From: Lingula anatina
Lineage: Eukaryota > Brachiopoda > Lingulata > Lingulida > Lingulidae
Assembly (NCBI RefSeq): GCF_001039355.2
Contig: NW_019774814.1
Location: 243,471 to 307,470 of the forward strand
Length of the DNA stretch: 64,000 bases
Direction of reading: 5' to 3'
Part shown: one piece after another, positions 51,601 through 63,791 of the stretch
Layout: each line of letters starts with the position of its first letter
Position numbering within the stretch: position 1 is the first letter of the stretch
The notes under the pieces: generated by a model
The model's database searches: none
What the model saw: only the letters and a program-made list of their open reading frames with translations
What the model was told of the DNA's origin: nothing
Made by a program: the position numbers and the translations under genes

Positions 51601-54600
51601 GCATGCAGTTGGAATATTCGTGCTAAATGTGTTGGCTTAATCTGCACTCTTTATAATAAAACAAATATTGACCCATGGTACTGTAGAAGCCGAGGGGAGA
51701 GTATCTGTTTAAAGGAGAAGACATGTATCCTTGTGGCCCTGATAACCAGTAAATATTTGTAAAATGTTCATATCATTTTTTTCAACTGAGGTATGTCCCC
51801 TAGACTAAAACACTTGCACTAAGGCACAAGTGCATGCCAAAGATTCCATACGCATGAAAAAACTTTAGTTAAAACATGTTTCAGTTTTCTCCACAAAGTC
51901 AGATGCTTCAAAATACAGAAAATAAGTCAATAGTAACTGGGGAATAGTAACCGATACATGCATTACATTTTTTTTATAGGGCTGTACTTCTACGGACTGT
52001 TATCCATAGTCAAAGTAACATTAGCACTTAGGGGAAATACTAGAAACCTTGAGACCAAAGCAAAGGCCTGTGTAAATACAGTCACATATCAATTAATCAC
52101 ATCCACCCTGAACACCACCTGGCACTAAGTAGATCTACAATACATGGTCTTTTTACTATCCACAAACTGGGCCTCCACAAATTGAAAACAAGCCACCGTT
52201 TCTCTCAGTTGACTGCGCCATGAATATGTTGCTGGCAGTCATGACAAAGGAACCATCAACATTGAGATCTTGTTTAAAGTCAAATCAAATACAACATTGC
52301 CCAGGTATTACATCTAAAGAGGATTAAAGCAAGTCAAGCAATAAAACTGATGCTAGCATATCCTAATTTCACCAAATGTTCAATACAATTTACTATTAAA
52401 ACCATAATGAAATGAAAACACTTAATAAAGAGTTATGTCAAATTAACTATAAATTGACTATAAAATTTTGTTTGGCTATTTTTCCAAATGTTTGGCTGAA
52501 ACAATAATTATGCTACAGTAAACCTACAATATCCTTGCTTTTATATTAAGTCATACCAAAAGTTTTTGTCAGGTAAAACAGGAGCCATAGACAGAGTAGC
52601 AACAATAACAGCTGTGATGCAGTACTCTACCTTGACTGTGATTGCTGGTTAAGTTCCCAAGTAAAAAATACACAGGTGATCATTACCTGATACATACTTG
52701 TGGTAGGTTTCAATCCTTGTTAACTAAGTGAAATGTCCAATTAGTTATTCTACATTTGTATTTACTTCCTCTTTTCTCTGAAATTTTATTCATCCCCTCG
52801 AAGAATGACTGCTGAGTCACATATTTAGTATACTATCTTTGTCAGGGTCATGATTATACAGATATGGACCCTGATTATATTAATAAGACACAACCAGAAG
52901 GAGGTCAGGAGGACCTGGCACATGTATTGGCACAACCCTTCTCGACTGGAGACAAGGTTGTACACAGCAGAATACAAATAAAAAGAAGCACAACACATTT
53001 TACATGCAAACTATTTGACTCTATTTAATGATTTGTTTGCTAGGATCTTTCTTACTGGAATCTGGATAAGCTGCCAGTGATTTCCCAGCACAAGTCACCA
53101 GTGTACCTGACGCCTTGCAATCAATTATGTGCTTTCTTTCAAAAACAGCTCAAAGGCGATGATAAAAATCTGGCATGTATATCAGTCAAATGTGTCCAAA
53201 AATTCTACTTTGCTGTGTTATATTATACTACAGCCGACAATTTCCAAAGACCTCATTGTTTCCATACTTCTGTATCCCATTTGCATGCTGCTCTTTTGTT
53301 CTCTTGTTTCAATGAGGAAATCACGATCAATAGTCAGGAGTCTGAGAAGTCAATGACAATTTTATTTATATCTGTTTGCTTTTCTCATTCAGTATGTATG
53401 TAGGAATGAATCGATCCAGGGAGCACACTGAATAACAGCATCAATTTGAACTGGCAGATTTGCAGCCCAGTGCCACACTACTTGTCACAAAAGAAGCAAG
53501 GTGGTCTTGGAATGCAGCTACATGCCAAAGTCAACCAAATATTAACAATGATCAAAATAGGCTCCCAGTCAATGCAGAGTGTAAATTTCACTCAATTTCT
53601 AAGTATTTGAAAAGAATTCATGAAACTATGATCGGCATCTGGGACAAATCACTGGGGCCCCTGAGACGTAATTCAATATAAATGCCAGTTCAATATTAAT
53701 CATACAGTAAGATACATTTTTCGCTTCATAAACCTCTGAAAAGGTCCTTTTGTTCTTTGAAGCATGAAGCAAAGTGTCTGTGTACAGCTGAAGAGGTCTG
53801 TTTATGTACAGGACTGCAATGTATTGCTCTGACTTCAATATGTCAGATCAGTACAAAAGGCCTAAAAACAGTGCATTTTCCACCAAGACAGATTTTGATA
53901 GTAATGTTGGTAATTATTCCCAATAATCAAATGTTGACTTCACTTTTGTGCCCTTCCAATATACATGCACCTGTATCTCAATGTATTTTGAGCTCAATTA
54001 ATTGTTAAATCTTTGTATCTTCCCATTTATGAGTCTCCATGGGGGAATAAGTTCAAAATTTCCATTAACATATTTCAGTCCCTTGTAGTTAATCAATCAC
54101 TGCAACTGGTTTATTTTGATACAAAAATGTCTTAAGAACATCTTTTCTACCTAAGAATATAATGCCGTGCTGCTTCTAAGTGCTGTGTAATAGATTCTGG
54201 CATAATCTGAAAATTCTGTTGGACTTGAATTCCATTAATCTATAATGGCATGTCTGTCTGTTAATTCTAGATATCTGATTAATTTCATGTGTCTTTTATC
54301 ATGGACTGCTTAATAATATATATATGCAAGATGCAAAGATAAAAGTCAAGCCTGCCATGATGAACGGACAGCTCACACGGGTTATATTATAATTTAATGG
54401 CCCATGGTTATCCTTGGTTTCTACAGTATGAATCCACTGTGAGCTTCCAATCTTCTTAAATAGAATTATCTACTAGTCACTGTGGGTAAATATCCATCAC
54501 AATGCTGAGAAACATAAATAACTTCTGAGAAAATGTTCTTGGCATTCAGTGCAAAGTGCTTTTAAAGCCCTTCAATGTAGTAACTATGTGTCAATCTTGC

Positions 54601-55847
54601 CACTCATTTAATACAACATGGTGAAAACAATTTTTTTTGACACAGATGTACATACTAGATGAATTTTTGAAATCCAGTCAATGCATTGTCTCTCCTTTTG
54701 TATTAATAATGCAGGCAACATAGCATGTGGAAGATCAATACATATATCTCAATGTGAAAAATGATCTTCCAAGCACAAATCAATTAATCCAGGGTGCTTA
54801 TCATTGGAGTAGTACAATCATCAATCTGAAGAGCAAGACAAAAAAAAAAAAAAAAACATTCACAACACTTAGATCTATATCTTGATCATTTCAGGCTTAG
54901 AGAGATTATGTCACAGTTTATTTAACTGGTTTGTGTTTTGCAAATACTCTTAATCTCAAGATAAAGGCAGCTACACTTTGAATATAACAAATGTACTTAT
55001 TAACCAAAATAATTGGCTTTCCAGGTGAGAGTGGCATTTGCAGATTAGGGGTATGGAGAAAAGTAGAATTGCCAAAATAACAAGCATGCTTAATTTATAG
55101 GTTGTGTTGGCTTCTTTATCTCAGAATAAGTTACATACAGTTAATATGTGTAAATAATAAATAGGCTTGCTGGAGTCAGAAAACTGGGAAAATATTACAG
55201 GCTGACAGTAAATTAAAATTTTATAGCTATTTTGCAACATGATCTTCAAATCAGGAGTTCACTCCATGAAATTTCACAGAAAAAAATAGATCCCGTACCC
55301 GAACAACGATTTTTAAATTTTTAGAGGAGTTAGTATAATCGACATAATGATCCATCTTCAAAATCTTTACAATGAAAAGACTTCACAATTTGGTCACCTG
55401 AGAGGCAGACGACTGATGTCACACAAAAAGTCAATGGGGTTGGGAATATTATTCTACACCTATGTCAATAATCATTACTTGATGCTGGGGTGCACAGTTA
55501 ACAGATCATACTTTAGAACTAAAAATCGTATTTAAAAAACTGATAAGTAATTTTGAGTGTCTGAACCATCGTAAACGACTGGGATACTGGCGAGTGACGT
55601 CACTGGCAAAGGTCGACACTGGTCCTGGGTAATCAGAGCAGCTGAAATGGTTTGTGTATCTTCAGTCTTCAAGCGTATCATTGAACACCGCTGCACACAA
55701 TGCTTATCAAAGATAGCAGAAGTAAACTAAGCCATCACTGTCACAACGACACTTAAAATACGGCAGCACATGATACAGCCATTACATTTACACCGGCCCA
55801 TAAACAAATGTACCACACAAACATCCGTTCTAAACAAGTAACTTTAC
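42635..55847 (-). other. Probable 13-kb 5' UTR intron of the ZNF608/609-type gene
   Basis: AT-rich DNA without any credible protein gene. Every ORF is under 130 codons and has random composition; the longest, minus 43684-44070, shows no domain. It contains a (GT)n tract near 46577, and poly(T) and poly(A) tracts near 47910-47936 and 48116-48137, each beside the short repeat ATAACAGATCTTGTGAT. Given the gene type, distal enhancers are plausible but none is identified. Confidence 0.45.
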
Positions 55848-56040
55848 CTGATCATTTAACGTGTGCACACTAGTCAGATGATATATGTTATATCCTCAAT
55901 ATAAACTCTTAATCGTCTTTGATCACCACTCTCTTCCTCTTCTAACTTCTTTTTATTCTTCGATGTTCGGCCTCCGGCTTATTTCGTGAACTTGCCATCA
56001 GACGAACTACAAAGTCAGTCGAGTCGAAGTTTTGTTCGGA
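55848..56040 (-). other. Candidate non-coding first exon and promoter of the ZNF608/609-type gene
   Basis: On the minus strand, a GC-richer stretch ends at a consensus donor CAG/GTAAAG (55848/55847). It contains only a short upstream ORF starting ATGGCAAGTTCACG, which stops after 18 codons. It would pair with the acceptor at 42634. No transcript evidence is available from sequence alone, and the transcription start is a guess. Confidence 0.3.
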
Positions 56041-58610
56041 GGGGTTGGAGGTGTAAAGATTAGCAGTTCGCGTGAGGTCTTGGTTATTCATAACTTTTTA
56101 ATTGCAGATATTGATAAATGTGTGTGAAATTATTATTTACTCATATGCGATATTCTTGAATAAAAATGATGCACGAGTACATGCTCGGGAGTTTCTCCTC
56201 TTTAATAGATAGACTCGACCAATCAACCCGTAAACTCGTGACCCCTAGCTGCCCATTTCTTGTTACATTATTTAAACAGTACCGCAACAATATGGCAAAT
56301 GTGTAATTAATGTGACTACTCTTAACAATATCACGAGCATCTAAAATCTGATTAATGTGCCATTAAACCGTGGTAAACAGGACATGCATTGAAACAAAGG
56401 TTAATCTCATTCTACAAGGATTGTTTAAAGTTCAAAGATAAATAAGCTGAAATGTGACCCGTTAAGCATCTGCCAAGTTTAGTTCATGGAAGTCGTTATT
56501 ATGGCCTACCAGACTTCGTCTGGTTTCAAAATGTACAAATGATAGCACTTGTACAATTTCCTTTACCAAATCAATAGTTGGAAATGAGAGTGCCCCAGCA
56601 TGCAAATTGTAATCAAGACGTCATCTTGTATTTGCAAGAATAACACATTTGGAGACCGTTCACACGGGCACAATTCTTAACAATTTAGCTTTGTTTCCAC
56701 AACGATGTGCGCGGGTTAACACACAGTTGTAATGTGAGATTACACTCCGGGGGATACTGCACTGCTTTTCATCGCACGTTATCTGAATGGCCCAATCAGA
56801 TAGCAGGATTTATGAAATCAGCTACGTGATTGGACGTTTATATGACGATTATTGAAACTGCACCAGTGCACCGAGTCACATGCGTCAGCCGTGGCGAAGC
56901 GAGTAATAAAGAGTATTATTACCTACACCGAAGTGAAATCCGCATTTTACGTGTGACGAGATCATGTAAACCATACAAAGTACTTCACCTGGTGCTTTCA
57001 GTGTGCTATGAATAGTACGACCTTCTTAAACAAGTTTTGTGCATTTTTGTGATATGCCTATGTTTATGCCTATGTACGTGTATGAGCTATCGTAATTTTT
57101 TGTAAAACAGATAGTTTTCAAAACCAACAAAATGACATAACATGAAAGTAGATGCAAATTGTATTNTTTTAGTATGCTATGAATAGTACGACCTTCTTAA
57201 ACAAGTTTTGTGCATTTTTGTGATATGCCTATGTTTATGCCTATGTACGTGTATGAGCTATCGTAATTTTTTGTAAAACAGATAGTTTTCAAAACCAACA
57301 AAATGACATAACATGAAAGTAGATGCAAATTGTATTTTCCATCTAAAATTTGCATTTGAAAAAGCCAGATATTTCAAACAGTAGTATGAATGAGGTATAG
57401 GAGGTATATGATTGTTGTTGAAACTCTTCCAGTTTATGTAGGCTATACGGTAGCCCTATATCATAGAAGTGAAAACGTCTGTTCTATATATATTAATCTT
57501 TATTTAATTTGTCACTATTTAAAGCCTCAGCCTAATTCTGTACTCATAAAGTTTCAAATGCATGCATCATTCAACTTAGAGTAAGGTGAGATTCAATTTG
57601 TAAACATTCAGTAAAAGTCTTTTCATTTCATTTGAGACTTTTCAAAAAAGACTTGTTAATGGCACCGTCATTGTCTTGTCAATATTGACTGGTACTCGGT
57701 TTTCTGCAAATTAGGCAAACATGGCTTTGAAATTCTAAAAGGTAATTATCAGGTACACACCTGTCAAAGATCCGTTTGTTGATTGCAAGAGCATAACAAC
57801 CGGTGATATACGTCAGGTAAACTGATAATCATGCTAGATAATCAGAAATAGAGATAACTGACCTAAGAGGCCAATTAATGTAATTTGTAAAGAAGAAGCC
57901 TTTATTTTGGTAATAGAAATGATCAGTGGGGAATTCTATGTAGCAAACTCTATCTTTCAATTTTTTTTTCTACATTTACATGTACATCCTTGACGGATTT
58001 GATTTCTGTCTTATTGGACACAGATTAAAAAAGTACCAAGATCTGAAGAAAGATAAGTGCAAATGAATATTCAATTTCAAGTGTTCAGTTTGCAGAATTT
58101 TAAAGAGATATTGATTTTAAAAAGCAGATTTGGCATTTAAGATTTTTTCCCATTTGCTGGGCTTGGGATCAGGAGTAAAGTTTGAATTAATCATAAAAAG
58201 TTACAGTTAAAGATGAAAAAATTGACCAACGTCTGGTCCCTTTCATCATGGCACTTGTTTTTTTTAAATGTCTAGAAATTAATGTGTTCTATGTGACAGT
58301 CGGAAATGTGTCAAAATGTGTTCTGTTTTCATTTAATGAATTGCTATAATCACTGAAACGTTTTTACCCCACCACCCCCAAAAAAATGTGCTAGTTGAGA
58401 CATATCATTCTAGTCAAAACGACAAAGTTCATTCTCAAAGGTCAGTGAGATTAACACCAAATATACATGTATATGTGTCATAATTTTAAAATACCAAATA
58501 TACGTGCCATACGTTTTGTCTCACAATATTGAAGCCATGTCATTTGAAACATTTGTAATGTCAAACAACAATATTTGCATGAATTATTTTGTGTTAGAAA
58601 GTGTTAATAT
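56041..58610. other. Intergenic, no gene recognised
   Basis: A CCAAT motif and a small perfect palindrome (ACCAGACTTCGTCTGGT at 56508-56524) occur here, together with the duplicated block at 57005-57336. The small ORFs have no support. Confidence 0.4.
57005..57336. repeat. 161-bp exact duplication flanking a single N, probable assembly artefact
   Basis: The block starting GCTATGAATAGTACGACC at 57005-57165 is repeated at 57176-57336, offset 171 bp, identical as far as I can follow, with one N at 57166 between them. This pattern matches two contig ends joined without merging their overlap. Confidence 0.85.
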
Positions 58611-58658
58611 GCCAGACCAGGGAATTGTATCGTAGACGATATAATTCTCTGGTCAGAC
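58611..58658. repeat. Near-perfect 48-bp hairpin (inverted repeat)
   Basis: The left arm GCCAGACCAGGGAATTGTAT pairs with a right arm containing ATATAATTCTCTGGTCAGAC. Arms are 23 bp with only four differences, two of which would be G-U wobbles in RNA, and the loop is two bases. Pairing can extend outward through TATG/CATA. Confidence 0.75.
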
Positions 58659-60690
58659 ATAACTGTTAAATTCTGAGGGCATAGTTGTATAACCCCAAAT
58701 CTTATTAAATGTTTATTCTGTATTTGTTTATATAATCACGCACAATCTCTCTTTTTTATTTCCCCCCTTTTAATGTTTATTTTTAGCACTCACTTTCCCC
58801 ATTATGGTGATCTCAAGTATTTTACATGGCAGACGTGAAAGTGGATAGCCTTGAAAACTCCGTGCTTTGTTCACCTCTGAACATTACAAGTTGAACACCC
58901 TTAACGATATTACTGCTGATCCTGTCATTGTTAAGGCATAAACGATATTTTTTCATTCCCTGTCTCTTTTGTTGCATTACGTTTGTGTTCTAAAGCCACA
59001 AAAAAACCAACAGCTGCTGGGGCAATTACTAGTTTGCATGCTGGGATGCAATGAGAAGCAAGGTGAAACGAGTTGGGTAATGCTTGGATTATTGTTATGC
59101 ACATTCTTGGCACTGGGAAATTTTCCTCCTTCACCTATGAAATGGAAACTACAATTCAACCTACCCGAAAATTGACAACTTATTCCGTCAAAAGATCATT
59201 GTCATTTTTATTGAGATACTGTGAAAACAATAAGGATGTCTGCAGAGATAACGTAATTCAATGGTTTCCTTGTACCGCTCCCAACTACCACCAGATTTCT
59301 CATTTAGCATATCAGCTGCGGCATAGAAATAAAACAGCCTTTGACTGTAATTGCACTTACATCATTACACTGGGGGTTTCATAATTCTATACAGCATTTT
59401 AAGCAGATGACAGTTGGAGGTACCATACTTTTAAAGTATGGTGTATTCTTACTCCTTGGCAGACCATAGATAATTTAAAAACTTTAATAAGGTTATTTTA
59501 GTTTGTTAAGAAAAATAAATTAAACTTATGTAATAACGATATAGGTGGCTCAAAGGATCGTAGACAAAGGGTTATAGACATCCTTGCATAAATGAATTAA
59601 CTGACTTGGTTGCATATAAATGTTTCGTTTTCTCGTGCACGTAATGTCCGTAACTTTGAATTTATGCACGCATTATTATGGATTTAGTTGAAACCTCTGT
59701 TGACAGTAACATATCACAGTGCTGTGAAACTACAGCTTTTTTTGATAGCACCCGTGATCACGAGAGTGCATCTTATACTCATAAAAGCTTTTGCGTGTAA
59801 TTAAATAACACGAAATGATTAAGCAGGACCGTCACTGCTTCAAACAAGGCGTACATAATAATCTTTGTCACAACGTACTCGTTCAATTTAAAGAAACATT
59901 TTCATTTCATATCTATAAACATATCTAGTGCATATTAAAAGTGAATGATAACGATTGGTATGCATGTCGTACCCGTAGGCAGGAGAGGTTCGGGAATTTT
60001 TTTTTCGAAAGAAACGCTCTTCTGGTCGAATAAGTTTCGCTCTGACTAATATTTTGATCAGTTTTACAGTTTCTGAAAATGGGCCAGCGAGGGGGTAAAA
60101 AGCCCTCTTTAGCAGAAAATTTGTTGAGTGCAGTCCTGCTCGTACAACTACAATATGACTTGGCAGGTAGAAGTTGGGGGATTGTCTTACTACGTACATG
60201 TAGGTGTGATGACGGTGATGGCGTGTATACAACAGATATTTTAATCTGCCCTTATTTCTGTAATTTTTTTTCTGTAATTACAGCACTTTAAAGTCAATAA
60301 GCCCTTGAATCAACCCGTTTCACTCTGTACGTAATATATATATACACATTAATTTTGAAGTTATTCAATTGTAATTTTCTGTAAATAAGAAATGTGTGTC
60401 TGAGTAATCCCAATTATTTGTATTCAGTATATAAAATCGTGCGCGTGTCGCTAAGTCTGTGCGTGGATGCCTGTGTGCACGTGTGAATCTGTGTATGTAG
60501 GTGTGTGTGTGTNAACATGATATACGTATAACATACCATTTTTTAAAAACTTTATACTTCATCAAAATATGTGAAACACATACAGATAAGCAATTCGAAC
60601 TTTCAACATAATTGGTACATGTAGGCATATGTTTCTTCTTAATCGCCTCCTCCTGTCTCATATCCATTGTACACTTCTACATGTAAAAGC
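58659..60690. other. Intergenic, no gene recognised
   Basis: Several overlapping ORFs on both strands around 58931-59384 have no domain or coding bias. At 59969-59995 GTACCCGTAGGCAGGAGAGG followed by TTCGGG and a T-run resembles the end of a dispersed invertebrate repeat. A TG-rich tract ends at a single N (60513). Confidence 0.35.
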
Positions 60691-60953
60691 GCATTCAGCA
60701 CAGATGATCCGCGGACAAACTGATCTGCCGACTAAATATGGCCGACCCCGCTTAAAAGCAAGCCGCTAAATTCCCTGATGGTCTCCCCGCCTCCACACGT
60801 GCCATTAAACGGATTAAATCTCGGTTCCGAGGTTTAGTTGCTACGCCTTTACAGCGACGGCGCGTGTGGAGGAGGGGAGACCATCAGGGGATTAGCGTTA
60901 TCGCTTTGCGTTGGTCAGCCATATTTAGTCCGCGGATCAACTTGTTCTGAATG
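60691..60953. mobile_element. 263-bp foldback element (long imperfect inverted repeat)
   Basis: The left arm from GCATTCAG (60691) pairs with a right arm ending CTGAATGC (60953). Shared blocks include GATCCGCGGAC, TAAATATGG, CCCTGATGGTCTCCCC and CCTCCACACG. The arms are about 95-113 bp, separated by a spacer of about 55 bp which itself holds CTCGGTTCCGAG. The left arm has a 16-bp insertion that looks like a partial duplication of the GATCCGCGGAC block. It is GC-rich against AT-rich flanks and has no ORF. A MITE or foldback transposon is likely; no target-site duplication was found. Confidence 0.7.
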
Positions 60954-61095
60954 CTCTCTAAGATAAATGTAAACAGACAGACGGACAGACAGACAGCCAA
61001 TGGCCTGCAAATGTGACAAGCATGATACAGCTGTAAACTAGTTTATTATTTTTATTGTTAATACATTAAACAGTTTTATATCGTTTTCACTCATG

Positions 61096-61101
61096 TTTAT
61101 T
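61096..61101 (-). promoter_or_regulatory. Poly(A) signal candidate for the PPPDE/LRAT-like gene
   Basis: TTTATT on the plus strand reads AATAAA on the minus strand, about 210 bp beyond the stop codon; further copies are at 61042 and 61051. Confidence 0.4.
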
Positions 61102-61308
61102 TCTCATTTGTCACATACATGTGTTGGTCAGCCGTAAAACCATCTCTGTTCTCTGAACAATCAAAATATTTACTGTTCTCTCACTTGGTCATTACGTATT
61201 GACTTCAAATTTAATAATGTTTACAAATTTTGACATCTTCAATAATAAATTTAACCCCGTGAAATTAAATCCTATCATCATGACAAATGTATCTTTTCCC
61301 AATGTCTT

Positions 61309-61878
61309 TTACTCTACAACGTATATTTTCTCGTCATTTCGCATGCCCGGGCGGTTATTGGTGAAAACTGGTGCATGTCCGTCTTCGCTCGGGGTCACCC
61401 ACTCCTCTACCGCAGTCCACAGCCCCTGCAGCCAGCGGTTTACCAACCTACTGAACGCAGTCTCGTGAGATTTACAATCAGCGCTTCGCAACAGTCGCGC
61501 TAGGCGAGTGGCAAATAAATGGCAATTGTTGGTAATCAAGTGATAGTCTCCGAATTTCGACTTGTAGGATGCTGCGAAGTCTTTGGCGACGTCACTGCTA
61601 CAGTTGCTCCTTCCTGACGGCTTAGCCTCCCACCGAACGGCGCAGTCCGGAGACGCAGGAGACGTGCCATGCGAGTGCCCGTCTTCACTGACCCCCCACT
61701 CGAAGACTAGGCCTCGGTAGTAGAGCAAGCGGTGTGCATACCGTATGGGAACACGGAACTCGGGGTCCGGCTTCACCACGGAGCGTTTGGTCTTTAAGTC
61801 CAAGACGCAATTCAACGACTGAACTCCAAACCAGAATCCGTCTGGGTATTCTAGGATTAATGATAACATTGCGTACAT
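61309..61878 (-). CDS. Intronless papain-like (PPPDE/DeSI or LRAT-type) small protein, 189 residues
   Basis: A single open frame, GC-richer than the flanks, starts at an ATG preceded in frame by TAG. The centre reads YAHRLLYYRGLVFEWGV and, later, SNCSSDVAKDF then KFGDYHLITNNCHLFATRLA. A conserved His before a strand ending in G (H49) and an NNCH Cys (C119) followed by Phe-Ala is the arrangement seen in PPPDE deSUMOylating peptidases and in LRAT-like NlpC/P60 proteins, where those residues are catalytic. If so, it would be a cytosolic thiol hydrolase or acyltransferase; the exact family and substrate are unknown. There is no signal peptide or obvious membrane segment. The lack of introns, unlike its neighbours, could mean a retrocopy or a naturally single-exon gene. 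Confidence 0.65.
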   Translation of the reverse strand: MYAMLSLILEYPDGFWFGVQSLNCVLDLKTKRSVVKPDPEFRVPIRYAHRLLYYRGLVFEWGVSEDGHSHGTSPASPDCAVRWEAKPSGRSNCSSDVAKDFAASYKSKFGDYHLITNNCHLFATRLARLLRSADCKSHETAFSRLVNRWLQGLWTAVEEWVTPSEDGHAPVFTNNRPGMRNDEKIYVVE

Positions 61879-61918
61879 GAAACGCTATGAATAAAATCCA
61901 TGTGTACTTATCTGTGTT

Positions 61919-61932
61919 TGTGCATGTGTGTC

Positions 61933-61987
<55 letters not shown>
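61919..61987. repeat. (TG)n-(AG)n compound microsatellite
   Basis: Pure TG units followed by about 20 AG units, just upstream of the intronless gene's start on the minus strand. Confidence 0.9.
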
Positions 61988-61989
<2 letters not shown>

Positions 61990-62985
61990 CGAAAAAAGAA
62001 CAAAGACAAGATGTAGTGTACGAGAAAGTTTTTTTATTTCGAATTTAATTTTACATCAAAATTGACAGGAAGGACTTTCGTTAAAATGTGATATTTTATT
62101 ATCTATGTGATATTTTAATATCTTCTTTTTGGAACACGAGTGCAGATATATACAAGTTGAAAGGGAAGGACTGCCTGGAAGATACCTCGGTAAATCAGAA
62201 GAAAATGACAAAATTTAGAAGTATATTAAAATTGTCCATATCACCCTTTTGTGGAAAAATGCAATTAAAAAATCAACTTTTAGAAAGAATCTTATCCCTC
62301 AAACATTAATTAGTTTTCGTCTATCATGAAAAACTTGTCATAGACAAGTATTGAGATGACAACACTTTCTTTAGCAAAAATGATATAACTGGTAATGATA
62401 GACCTACATACTCACACTTCCAGAGGAATATAGCAGTGTTGGTGTTGATGGGGCCCTACATCAACACAAACACATGCTATGATGAAAAGATCATGACCAA
62501 TGACCTTACAGATTTGGCCAAAATCAATAAGGGTTGATCATGAACTTTCCAAATGTTCCTGTCAGTGTGGCCAGCACCAACAAGAACATGATCCTCCTCG
62601 GAGATATTCTAATGAGTATGTGGTCAATGATAACCAGAAATAACATAAACTCTGCAGAAATTGTTGTAAATGTTTATGTATTGATTACATGCATTAAAAC
62701 TATAAACTAGTAGAACAAACGGCTTTATATATTTCATCCAAAATTACTGTAGGGTCAGCAGAGTAAATTTGGTTTTAAATTGATGAATTTTTAATGTATT
62801 TTCTTTTATAAATGAAATATTAAAATTTTCCATAAAAAAGCGCTCAAAACGAATTGAATATTAAATTGAAATTGCCCAAAATGTATCTTCCATGCAGTCA
62901 TACAAGTGCTTATAAAGCAAGTGGTATTCAATGTAAATTCAAGTTGTTAAAAGGTTCTTAGAAATACTTTTGTATAGAATGCAAA
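61988..62985. other. Intergenic, no gene recognised
   Basis: 62430-62650 is slightly GC-richer and holds a small hairpin (GTGTTGATG paired with CATCAACAC near 62440-62467), but every frame is broken by stops. The rest is AT-rich. Confidence 0.35.
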
Positions 62986-63010
62986 TAACAACAACAACAA
63001 CAACAACAAC

Positions 63011-63047
<37 letters not shown>

Positions 63048-63048
63048 G
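62986..63048. repeat. (CAA)n-(TAA)n compound microsatellite
   Basis: About nine CAA units run into about twelve TAA units. Confidence 0.9.
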
Positions 63049-63140
63049 CAATGAAAATTTGCAAACGCTCTTCGAAGGACTGAATGCCATGTTATGATAT
63101 CATATACAATATATATACAATCAGGGGCACAAGTACTGAG

Positions 63141-63791
63141 CTACCACCCCAAACAGAACATTCTCAATACAGAACCAGTAAACGATGAACGCCTTGTAGA
63201 AGTGCGTATCACTTCTGATACCAGTGCATTGCTATTAACTCTTACTTTTCGACTACAAGGAGTAAACTCATCACCACAAAACTTAGAGCTGCCATATAGC
63301 TCTGTCTTCCTCAAAGCATCGGCGACACTTCTTGAAGTGTGCCTGTCACTGATAGGGTGCCAAGCAGAAATCAGAAGAGATCTAGGCATAGGCGTTTTAC
63401 GAGCACGCCTACCCCTCATCCTCCACAGAGGATCAGCCACAATAATTTCCCCCCTTTCATTTCTCCCCTCACCACCACCATACAATGCTTTAGTAGCAAC
63501 GGGAATACGACTAGGTTTGGGTATTCTTTGGATCACAACCGCTGGGCAATGTGCCCTCTCAGTAAAACGGAGACACCCGTTAACTGCTATAGGGATTCTA
63601 GACTTAAAGGTGGTGTTTCCAAAGACATTCTTAAATGTTTTCATGGCAAAGGTAAACAGCGTTGAAGCCATAGTAGCTAACGTTGTATTTGATACCTTAG
63701 TTTTGGATCTAAAGATGCCACCACATCCACATGGGCAATAATGTGCGTGGTAGTGGACTCCACTACGGGTGGATACAGTTGTACTACACAT
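63141..63791 (-). CDS. Hypothetical basic protein, about 216 residues, unknown
   Basis: A long minus-strand frame in a block clearly richer in GC than its flanks. The frame is open to 63890, but a pyrimidine-rich acceptor-like TGCTCCTTACAG sits just before the ATG at 63791, so I choose that start. The product begins MCSTTVSTRSGVHYHAHYC, has a CPCGCGG cluster near residue 20, and is rich in Arg and Ser afterwards (for example MRGRRARKTP). No domain is recognised. The plus strand is also open (63094-63741) but its translation, rich in Leu/Ile/Val, looks like the antisense of a basic gene. It may be a lineage-specific gene or a fragment of a transposon protein. Downstream lies a TAA microsatellite with no clear AATAAA. 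Confidence 0.35.
   Translation of the reverse strand: MCSTTVSTRSGVHYHAHYCPCGCGGIFRSKTKVSNTTLATMASTLFTFAMKTFKNVFGNTTFKSRIPIAVNGCLRFTERAHCPAVVIQRIPKPSRIPVATKALYGGGEGRNERGEIIVADPLWRMRGRRARKTPMPRSLLISAWHPISDRHTSRSVADALRKTELYGSSKFCGDEFTPCSRKVRVNSNALVSEVIRTSTRRSSFTGSVLRMFCLGW

Noticed and set aside
58931-59384. Cluster of overlapping 60-103 codon ORFs on both strands
   Set aside because: Mutually overlapping with no recognisable protein features; none stands out as coding.
59888-60291. 114-codon minus and 70-codon plus ORFs
   Set aside because: They overlap a dispersed-repeat-like segment and show no family resemblance.
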